Assembly (NCBI GenBank): GCA_050741915.1
Contig: JBOGEX010000079.1
Coordinates: 1 to 18,749 of the forward strand
DNA length: 18,749 nt
Source: JACCTH01 sp050741915
GTDB lineage: Bacteria > Actinomycetota > Acidimicrobiia > Spongiisociales > ZC4RG35
Direction of reading: 5' to 3'
Made by a program: the position numbers and the translations under genes. Below, piece by piece: positions 13,293 through 18,749 of the stretch (position 1 is the stretch's first letter; the number at the start of each line of letters is the position of its first letter). The notes under the pieces were generated by a model. That model saw only the letters and a list, made by a program, of their open reading frames with translations, did no database searches and was not told the origin of the DNA.

Positions 13293-14408
13293 ATGCGAAG
13301 AATGCGATCGAGGACTTGGCGAGCCAGAGGATTAATTGCTGTGGTGGTTGCCTCGTTGGGACTGGGGGCGATGCCCGCAGCGGCTTCGGACGTAGGGGCG
13401 GTGTTCACGATGTCGAACGCCGCAGCCGGCAACCAGGTGGTGGTGTTCGCCAGGGCGGTTGACGGAACGCTCAGCCACGTTGCCGACTACGCCACCGGTG
13501 GCGAGGGCTCCGGTGGCGGCCTCGGATCCCAAGCGGCGGTGCGGCTCAGCGACGACGGGTCCTGGTTGCTGGCGGTCAACGCCGGGAGCGACGAGGTGTC
13601 GGTGTTCCGGGTCAACGGCACCACCCTTGAGTTGGCGGACAACGTTTGGTCGGGTGGTGACTCACCGATCAGCGTCGATGTGAACGGTGACGTCGTGTAT
13701 GTGCTCAACGCCGGTTCGGCCAATATCGCTGGATTCCGACTCACCGGCGAAGGCGAATTGAGCCCGATCCCGGGAGCGATCCGTCCGCTCAGCACTCCAG
13801 ACGCCGCCCCCGCTCAGATCGAGTTCAGCCCCGACGGACGAACGGTGGTCGTTACCGAGAAGAACACCAACCGGATACTGGTTTATCGGGCGTCCGCTTC
13901 CGGCGTCGTCAGCCCAGCCCAGGTAAGCGACTCAGCCGGCGCCACCCCATTCGGGTTCGAGTTCGACCCGGCCGGCCGGCTGATCGTGTCGGAGGCCTTC
14001 GGCGGTGCCCCCGACGCCAGCGCCGTGTCCTCCTACGCCCTCGGACCCAACCGCAAGGCGGTTCTGATCGACGGTCCGGTAGCCACCACCGAGACGGCGG
14101 CCTGCTGGATAGTGGTGACCGACAACGGGAAGTATGCCTATACCACCAACACCGGTAGCGACACCATCACCGGATACCTAGTGGAGTCCGACGGGTCGCT
14201 CTCCATCCTCAACGAAGATGGAGTGAGCGCGGTCACCGGGGACGCCCCGATCGATATGGCGCTGTCGGACGGGAGCCAGTTCCTGTATTCGCTCGACGCT
14301 GCTTCCGACGCCATCAGCGTGTTTCGGATCGAAGCCGACGGAGCCCTCAGTCTCATACAGACGGTGGTCGGTCTGCCAGGCGCGGCGGTGGGACTGGCTT
14401 CGGCCTGA
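13293..14408 (+). CDS. Secreted beta-propeller protein (lactonase / YncE-like)
   Basis: This 371-residue protein has a signal peptide: a basic start (MRRMRSRTWRARG), a hydrophobic core LIAVVVASLGLGA, and a probable AxA cleavage site around PAAASD. The mature part is repeated blades of 40-50 residues: VVVFARAVDGTLSHV, LLAVNAGSDEVSVFRV, NIAGFRLTGEGELSPI, VVVTEKNTNRILVYRA, YAYTTNTGSDTITGYLV and FLYSLDAASDAISVFRI. This is typical of the seven-bladed 6-phosphogluconolactonase-like fold. No anchor or catalytic set is clear, so a secreted binding or structural protein is as likely as an enzyme. AGGAGG at 13281-13286, six bases before this ATG, fixes the start; frames reaching farther upstream are rejected. 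A strong terminator follows. Confidence 0.92.
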   Translation: MRRMRSRTWRARGLIAVVVASLGLGAMPAAASDVGAVFTMSNAAAGNQVVVFARAVDGTLSHVADYATGGEGSGGGLGSQAAVRLSDDGSWLLAVNAGSDEVSVFRVNGTTLELADNVWSGGDSPISVDVNGDVVYVLNAGSANIAGFRLTGEGELSPIPGAIRPLSTPDAAPAQIEFSPDGRTVVVTEKNTNRILVYRASASGVVSPAQVSDSAGATPFGFEFDPAGRLIVSEAFGGAPDASAVSSYALGPNRKAVLIDGPVATTETAACWIVVTDNGKYAYTTNTGSDTITGYLVESDGSLSILNEDGVSAVTGDAPIDMALSDGSQFLYSLDAASDAISVFRIEADGALSLIQTVVGLPGAAVGLASA

Positions 14409-14425
14409 CCTCCGAACGCGTCAGT

Positions 14426-14455
14426 CTTGGGCGTTGGCTCCGGCCGGCGCCCAAG
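14426..14455 (+). terminator. Strong hairpin terminator after the beta-propeller gene
   Basis: CTTGGGCGTTGGC-TCCG-GCCGGCGCCCAAG gives a 13-bp stem with two G-U pairs and a tetraloop, 17 bases after the stop codon. There is no U-tract, but stem strength and position make a factor-independent or bidirectional terminator likely. Confidence 0.7.
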
Positions 14456-14556
14456 CCTGTGCGGTCCATTAGCCGCCTCCCCACGAAGTCTGGCGGCAAG
14501 TCATGAACGTTTACGAAACCCTTGACGACGCTGGAGGGACAAAGCCGGGCAACACG

Positions 14557-14562
14557 TAGCAT
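14557..14562 (+). promoter_or_regulatory. Possible -10 box for a leaderless response-regulator mRNA
   Basis: TAGCAT ends seven bases before the GTG chosen as the start of the response regulator, the spacing expected if transcription begins at the start codon itself. No Shine-Dalgarno precedes that GTG at a usable distance. A -35 box is not evident. Confidence 0.3.
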
Positions 14563-14569
14563 TTCGAAT

Positions 14570-15265
14570 GTGGAAAGTCCCCATAAGACGCATCGCGTTC
14601 TCGTGGTTGATGATGAACCAAGGGTAAGGGAGGTGGTAGCCCGGTATCTGCAGCGCGACGGTTATGAGGTCGAGGTCGCGGTCGACGGCGAAGACGCCCG
14701 CCAATCTCTGGTCGACTTCATGCCCGATTTGGTGGTGCTCGATGTCATGCTCCCTGCCGGCTCCGGGCTCGAGGTACTCAGAGATATCCGTCGCTATGGC
14801 GAACTGCCGGTGATCTTGCTCACCGCTCGGGCCGAGGAGGCCGACCGGGTGGCGGGTCTCGAACTTGGAGCCGACGATTATGTGGTCAAGCCCTTCTCCC
14901 CAAGAGAGCTGACCGCCAGGGTGCGATCGGTCCTGCGGAGGACGACACCCCGCCCGGTCTCAGGGCGCCTTACTTTCGGAGGTCTCACAATCGACCTGAC
15001 GAGTCGCCAGGTGTCAGTCGATGGCGTCGGGTTGGAGCTGACTGCCAGGGAATTCGATCTTCTCGGCTTCCTGGCCTCCAGCCCGCGACAAGTATTCAGT
15101 CGCGGCCAGCTGCTGGAGCAGGTTTGGGATTCCTCGACTGATTGGCAGGATCCAGCGACGGTGACCGTCCACATCCGTCGCCTTCGTCAGAAGATCGAGC
15201 CCGATCCTCAGAACCCACGCTGGTTAGCCACGGTTTGGGGGGTCGGATACCGGTTTGAGCCATGA
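14570..15265 (+). CDS. OmpR/PhoB-family response regulator
   Basis: This 231-residue two-domain regulator has a receiver domain at about residues 8-120: the acidic pair DDE (14-16), phosphoacceptor Asp58 in VVLDVMLP, Thr85 in LLTAR and Lys107 in VVKPFSP. The winged-helix DNA-binding domain is at about 130-230, with LTAREFDLLGFLASSPRQVF, the recognition region VTVHIRRLRQKIEPDP and the WGVGYRFEP end. The GTG start (VESPHKTHRVLVVDDE) gives the usual family length. An in-frame TTG sixteen codons upstream adds unrelated sequence, and neither has a good ribosome site. The stop overlaps the kinase start (ATGA), so the pair is co-translated. Targets are unknown; the nearby envelope operons are candidates. 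Confidence 0.95.
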   Translation: MESPHKTHRVLVVDDEPRVREVVARYLQRDGYEVEVAVDGEDARQSLVDFMPDLVVLDVMLPAGSGLEVLRDIRRYGELPVILLTARAEEADRVAGLELGADDYVVKPFSPRELTARVRSVLRRTTPRPVSGRLTFGGLTIDLTSRQVSVDGVGLELTAREFDLLGFLASSPRQVFSRGQLLEQVWDSSTDWQDPATVTVHIRRLRQKIEPDPQNPRWLATVWGVGYRFEP

Positions 15266-16428
15266 AGACATTCGCTTGGGGGGCGGCACTAGTTTTGGCG
15301 GCGGGACTGGTTGTTGCTGAGGTCGCCATGGATCTCACCGCAACCGACCGACGCAGGCTCTATGTCGTGTTTGGGGCGATGGCGATTTTCACGTTCTTGA
15401 CCGCCATCACCGCAATGTGGGTCGCACCCCGGTTGCCCTCTCTGCTAATCAGTATCCGGATCCTGGCGCTGGCGGCGGTGGTTGTGACCGGGATTGTGGT
15501 GGCGGTTTCGGCGATGACTATGTTCATCGAGCCCCATGATCTCAATCTGGTCATGGTGGCACTGCTGCTGGGGGTCGGCCTGGGCGGTGTGCTAGCCGTG
15601 GCAGTGGCGCAACCCCTGACCGCTGATTTGGCGGCGATGGCAGCCGCTGCTCGACGAGCGGGACAAGGAGACCTTTCGACTCGGACCAGCATCGAGCGCC
15701 AGGATGAGCTAGGGACGGCGGCCCGGGCATTCGACGCCATGATCTCCCGGCTCGAGCAATCGGAAGAGGAGCGGCGCACCCTGCTCACCGCGGTCGGCCA
15801 CGACCTCCGAACGCCCCTTTCGTCATTACAGGCCGCGGTTGAGGCGTTACAAGACGGAGTGGCCCCAGACCCACCGGCCTACTTGCGGGGGATGTCGCAT
15901 GACCTGACCCTCCTTCGGCATCTGGTCGACGACCTTTTTCTGTTGGCTCGAATCGACGCCGGGCGGCTTGAGCTGAAGCCGATCCAAATCGATCTGGCCG
16001 AGCTGGCCGACGAAGCGGTGGAGGCGGTCACCCCGACCGCCGCCGACCGGCGAATTCGACTCCGTGTGCAGGCTCCCGGCCGGGTCGGTGTGGTCGGCGA
16101 CCCGACGGCGCTGGGGCGGGTATTCCGAAACCTGCTCGCCAATGCAGTCCATCACAGTCCCGACGCGGGGGAGGTGAGGATCGAGCTCGTCAAGATCGGG
16201 TTGCGAGCGGAGACGGTTGTGAGCGACCAGGGCGAAGGGTTCGGGGATGAATTCAAACCCCGGGCTTTTGATCGTTTTGTACGTGCCGACATCTCGCGCA
16301 ACCGGGACTCGGGGGGAAGCGGGTTGGGTCTCGCGATTGCCAAGGGCATCGTTGAAGCTCATGGGGGCACAATCGTCATCGAGGATGGCCCCGGCGGTCG
16401 GGTTAGGTTTGCGTTGCCCTGCGGTTGA
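15262..16428 (+). CDS. Membrane sensor histidine kinase
   Basis: This 388-residue kinase is the partner of the response regulator it overlaps. Four membrane helices lie at about residues 4-24, 33-54, 64-88 and 95-118. Loops between them are very short, so there is no large extracellular sensor domain and the signal may be sensed within the membrane. A HAMP linker (about 118-168) follows. The dimerisation and phosphoacceptor domain has His180 in VGHDLRTPLSSL. The ATPase domain has the N box (RNLLANAVHHSPDAGEV), G1 (SDQGEGFGDE), F box (FDRFVRAD) and G2 (GSGLGLAIAKGIVEAHGG). All catalytic motifs are present. Confidence 0.95.
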   Translation: MKTFAWGAALVLAAGLVVAEVAMDLTATDRRRLYVVFGAMAIFTFLTAITAMWVAPRLPSLLISIRILALAAVVVTGIVVAVSAMTMFIEPHDLNLVMVALLLGVGLGGVLAVAVAQPLTADLAAMAAAARRAGQGDLSTRTSIERQDELGTAARAFDAMISRLEQSEEERRTLLTAVGHDLRTPLSSLQAAVEALQDGVAPDPPAYLRGMSHDLTLLRHLVDDLFLLARIDAGRLELKPIQIDLAELADEAVEAVTPTAADRRIRLRVQAPGRVGVVGDPTALGRVFRNLLANAVHHSPDAGEVRIELVKIGLRAETVVSDQGEGFGDEFKPRAFDRFVRADISRNRDSGGSGLGLAIAKGIVEAHGGTIVIEDGPGGRVRFALPCG

Positions 16429-16754
16429 GGGACTGCTGGGTGGTACCGACCGGCGACTGGCTGGTCCCACCTTCGACGAGCCGGCCCGCGCCATGCGTTC
16501 CTCTCACGCCAATTCGTGATGGCCTGCCTGCTGGGGGATAGAGATCCGTACCGGGGGGTTCCACACCGGTGAGATCGAACAGCGTGGCGCCGCCATCGGC
16601 GGACTGCTACGAGGAGGGCTGCAGACGATCTAGCGATCCGGGAACCAGGACATCTCCGGCAACCTACGGAATGGCCTCATGGGAACCTTCAGGCGAGGGA
16701 TTAGCTTTCGTGAGTGAAGCCGGCCGGCTCTGACGCGGGAAAGGGGACTACGTA
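16429..16754. other. Intergenic stretch without a recognised gene
   Basis: This stretch holds a terminator-like hairpin near its left end. It also holds a 37-codon frame starting around 16518 (MACLLGIEIRTGG, then IEQRGAAIGGLL) with no ribosome site and no recognised family. Nothing else is supported. Confidence 0.4.
16448..16466 (+). terminator. Hairpin after the histidine kinase gene
   Basis: GACCGGC-GACTG-GCTGGTC forms a 7-bp stem with one G-U pair, about 20 bases past the kinase stop. No U-tract follows. It is a likely end of the two-component operon. Confidence 0.4.
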
Positions 16755-17279
16755 ATGACTGGACGATGCCTGGTGTTCGCAGTGAATCTTTATCTTGGGT
16801 TTCTGTTCCTCGGAGCATGTGGGGGGAGCTTCGAACCGGTGACCACAACGACGGGCTCGGCTACCGACGGCGGTGAAACAACGGCGAGCTCCACGGGGGT
16901 GGTTGAGAACCCTTGTGACCTAGTGGCGCCGGAAACCGTGGCGAGCGTATTTGGTGCTACCTCTGCCAGCGGCGAACCCGGAATTGCTCGGAACTGCACG
17001 TTCACCATGGCTGGCGGCGTGGCCCCTAGCGTCGAGGTCTTCGACTACGGTGCGGCCTCTGATTGGGATGGGATCCGTGCTGGTTTCGAGGACAACCGGG
17101 GCGGAACCACCGATATCCCGGGCCTCGGAGACGAAGCCTTCCAGCCCAATGATGTCGGGCCCTACGAACTCGTGGTGCGCGCGGGCGAGATCGTCTTCTC
17201 GGTAGCGGTGCAGGTCGGAAGCGGTGGGCACGAAGTGGAGGCAGCCCTGGTCGAGTTGGCAGGGGCCATCGCCGGCTGA
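16755..17279 (+). CDS. DUF3558-like lipoprotein
   Basis: This 174-residue protein has a lipoprotein signal (hydrophobic LYLGFLFLGACGG, lipobox LGAC, Cys at 22). A Thr/Ser/Gly-rich linker (about 27-48) and a compact domain follow. The domain begins NPCDLVAPETVASVFGA and has a second Cys in RNCTFTM, the paired-cysteine arrangement of DUF3558-type actinobacterial lipoproteins, which probably forms a disulfide. A predicted beta-alpha pattern follows (SVEVFDYGAASDWDGIRAGF, then IPGLGDEAFQ, then FSVAVQVG). The family is extracytoplasmic and its function is not established. AAAGGGGA about ten bases before the ATG can serve as ribosome site. It stands alone, with the kinase gene upstream and non-coding DNA on both sides. 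Confidence 0.8.
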   Translation: MTGRCLVFAVNLYLGFLFLGACGGSFEPVTTTTGSATDGGETTASSTGVVENPCDLVAPETVASVFGATSASGEPGIARNCTFTMAGGVAPSVEVFDYGAASDWDGIRAGFEDNRGGTTDIPGLGDEAFQPNDVGPYELVVRAGEIVFSVAVQVGSGGHEVEAALVELAGAIAG

Positions 17280-17476
17280 GGTTCCTTTGGCGGTGGCCTT
17301 CTCCCCTTGCCTTTCGAATATTGAGTCTCCCCCGCGTTCCCGGAATGGTTGAACATCGGAGTGTCCGCAGAGGTGGGGGAAGGTCATTTCTCGTTTGGTC
17401 GGCGAGGGATGCCAGTCAGCTCGGACGTTTTACGTGCCGAGTTCTGACAGCCCAGGAGCCACTCAGGAGCGCCGTC

Positions 17477-17647
17477 ATGACACGATCTCCGACACCACTC
17501 TCAACCATCCTCGCCTTGGTCGGCCTGTTCCTGGGCGGGGCCGCGGTTGGAGTAGCTCTGGCAAGGTTCTTGCGCCAGGCTCGTCTTGGCGGAGGCGGTC
17601 AGCTTCTTTGCGTTGCCGATTGCGTTTCTGTTATCTCGATGCGGTGA
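17477..17647 (+). CDS. Small membrane protein, 56 residues (hypothetical)
   Basis: The ATG is preceded by AGGAGC at a 7-base spacing, a good ribosome site. The product has one hydrophobic helix (about residues 9-28, STILALVGLFLGGAAVGVAL), then a basic stretch ARFLRQAR, and a C-terminal tail with two cysteines (LLCVADC). No family is recognised. The frame is open far upstream, but only this start has a ribosome site. Small proteins with one helix are easily missed and equally easily over-called; the ribosome site plus helix and positive charge make it moderately credible. Confidence 0.5.
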   Translation: MTRSPTPLSTILALVGLFLGGAAVGVALARFLRQARLGGGGQLLCVADCVSVISMR

Positions 17648-17713
17648 AGCAAATGGCACCTACCCTTCTTCTGGGTCCAACGTTGAAACCATCGATGCCG
17701 TCGTCGCAGCTCT

Positions 17714-18430
17714 CTAGACCACCTTGGCAATCAGCAGGCCCACCGCGAAGGCGATCACCGCGGCCGCCAGCAGCTTTAGGGGCCGCTCCCATGTTTCGAG
17801 TATCTCGTCCTCGCTCCATCTCTCCGTGGAATCGGCTCGCTCGAGAATCAATTCCGCACGCTCGACCGTTCGCCGGAGATTGCGGGCGGGGGTACTAAGG
17901 GCTCGTTGAGCCATCGACAACAGAGTGGTTGCACCCGCCATGAGGAGGCCAGGTACCGCGATGGTTTGCGTCTGCGCCCAATAGCCAACCAGGGTCGGAA
18001 AAGCTCCCCAGGCGAGGGCGAATCCGAGCGGGGTATGAAGGGGCCGGGGACGTTCGAAGGCATAACCCACCGCCAGGGCGATCCCCATGGCCGCCCAGGC
18101 CAGGACCCAGGGCGAGACGATCACAGCCCCGACAATCGCCACCGCGAGAGCCGCGAGCATGCCAAGAGTTCCAATCCCGATCAAGGTAGAGCGGGGCAGC
18201 GATGTCCGCAGCGGGCGGCCGTGTAGTTCGTCGAAGGCGTGGGCGCCCACTCCGAGGCCGAAGAAGAACGCCAGAAGCGTTCCCGTAAGCACCAAGCCAT
18301 CGAACACTGGGGCGATCGCTGCGCCCAATACCACATGCGAGAGATGCCAGGCGGTGTAGGGCGGGTGAAGGATCGCCACCAGGTCGCCGGTGCGAGAGCC
18401 GACCGGGGCATAGAAGGCGGGTCGTTTCAC
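17714..18430 (-). CDS. Polytopic membrane protein, possibly UbiA-like
   Basis: This 238-residue protein has about five or six hydrophobic helices, the last one C-terminal (LLAAAVIAFAVGLLIAKVV). It starts with a conserved-looking HPPYTAWHLSHVVLGAAIAP. After helix 2 it has VGAHAFDELHGRPLRT, reminiscent of the Asp-rich loop of UbiA prenyltransferases, and later GFALAWGAFPTLVGYWAQ. A basic and acidic cytoplasmic stretch follows (RRTVERAELILERADSTERW). The GTG start shares four bases with the stop of the methyltransferase upstream (GTGA). An ATG five codons earlier is also possible. Coupling to a UbiE-like methyltransferase suggests quinone or lipid metabolism, but the UbiA link is tentative. Confidence 0.7.
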   Translation of the reverse strand: MKRPAFYAPVGSRTGDLVAILHPPYTAWHLSHVVLGAAIAPVFDGLVLTGTLLAFFFGLGVGAHAFDELHGRPLRTSLPRSTLIGIGTLGMLAALAVAIVGAVIVSPWVLAWAAMGIALAVGYAFERPRPLHTPLGFALAWGAFPTLVGYWAQTQTIAVPGLLMAGATTLLSMAQRALSTPARNLRRTVERAELILERADSTERWSEDEILETWERPLKLLAAAVIAFAVGLLIAKVV

Positions 18431-18749
18431 GGACGGCGGCCCCATATGACCAACCCGCCGCCGAGCGACATGCGCCTGGATTTGACGTCTACCAAACCCG
18501 CTGCTCGCCACGTTGTCTTCAGGTTCGGATTCCCTCGATGGAAGTCTTCAATGGACCGGCGGAGAAACCTACCGACCTCGAGCCAGCCGCCACCGATGAT
18601 GCGGCCGGCGGTCGGCAGCACCAGTCCGCAATAGAGATCCCACAGGCGGCGCCACACGCCCGAGGGCAGACCGAACTCGACCATGCCGATGACTCCGCCG
18701 GGCTTGACGACCCTTCTCAATTCGGTCAGGCAGGCAGCCGGATCATCGA
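18427..18749 (-). CDS. SAM-dependent methyltransferase, UbiE/MenG-like (5' end off the window)
   Basis: Only the C-terminal 106 or so residues are inside the window; the frame stays open to the right edge. It begins in the post-motif region (DDPAACLTELRRVVKPGGVI, then GMVEFG), the classic strand after the SAM pocket in class I methyltransferases. It continues with LYCGLVLPTAGRIIGG, FLRRSIEDF and AAGLVDVKSRRMSLGGGLVI. That order matches UbiE/MenG enzymes, which C-methylate demethylmenaquinone or demethoxyubiquinol precursors. The SAM-binding motif itself is outside the window, so the substrate cannot be confirmed. Translation is coupled to the membrane protein that follows. Confidence 0.75.
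   Translation of the reverse strand, partial: DDPAACLTELRRVVKPGGVIGMVEFGLPSGVWRRLWDLYCGLVLPTAGRIIGGGWLEVGRFLRRSIEDFHRGNPNLKTTWRAAGLVDVKSRRMSLGGGLVIWGRRP

Noticed and set aside
16518..16631. 37-codon plus-strand frame between the kinase and the DUF3558-like gene
   Set aside because: No ribosome site, no hydrophobic segment and no recognised family; too short to support.
1..18749. CRISPR array, rRNA or insertion sequence with terminal inverted repeats
   Set aside because: No regularly spaced repeats, rRNA motifs or transposase domains were seen on reading through; only integrase remnants and tRNA-derived repeats were found.

Overview
The window looks like chromosome from a high-GC actinobacterium. 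Lipoproteins carry Thr/Ser-rich linkers right after the lipobox Cys, GTG starts and ATGA/GTGA gene overlaps are frequent, and most hairpins at gene ends lack a U-tract. The mix of fasciclin, DM13 and DUF3179 proteins with an E. coli-type fumarate reductase would suit class Acidimicrobiia or a close relative. That placement is inference; no rRNA or marker gene is present.

Region 1 (1-10.29 kb) reads as a decayed island built up at a tRNA gene. An intact tRNA-Ala(CGC) at 134-207 is followed by two direct repeats of its 3' half, at 5459-5507 and 10241-10289, giving two tandem att-bounded segments. Segment A (208-5458) carries a minus-strand operon, frdA-frdB-frdC-frdD plus a TPR gene, for a menaquinol:fumarate reductase. 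It also holds a frameshifted DUF5655 gene and about 740 bp of non-coding remnants. Segment B (5508-10240) starts with two truncated tyrosine-integrase pieces joined back to back. They are followed by two frameshifted pseudogenes (a GGCT-like protein and a HEAT-repeat protein) and then by intact small cargo: an SRPBCC protein, a possible one-helix membrane protein, a lipoprotein and a SnoaL-like protein. Short direct repeats with 11-bp phasing, and similar arm sequences, lie beside the att copies.

Region 2 (10.3-16.5 kb) centres on the cell envelope. A minus-strand operon encodes three exported or anchored proteins: a fasciclin lipoprotein, a DM13 protein and a DUF3179 lipoprotein. Divergent to it is a secreted beta-propeller protein, then a two-component system (OmpR-type regulator and a histidine kinase with four membrane helices). 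Fasciclin is an adhesion fold, and DM13 and DUF3179 both contain conserved cysteines, so the cluster could be an extracytoplasmic adhesion/redox module under two-component control. That joint role is inferred from gene order.

Region 3 (16.5-18.75 kb) holds a DUF3558-like lipoprotein, a probable 56-residue membrane protein, and a minus-strand pair running off the right edge: a UbiE/MenG-like methyltransferase (5' end missing) overlapping a polytopic membrane protein. The pair may belong to quinone or lipid metabolism.
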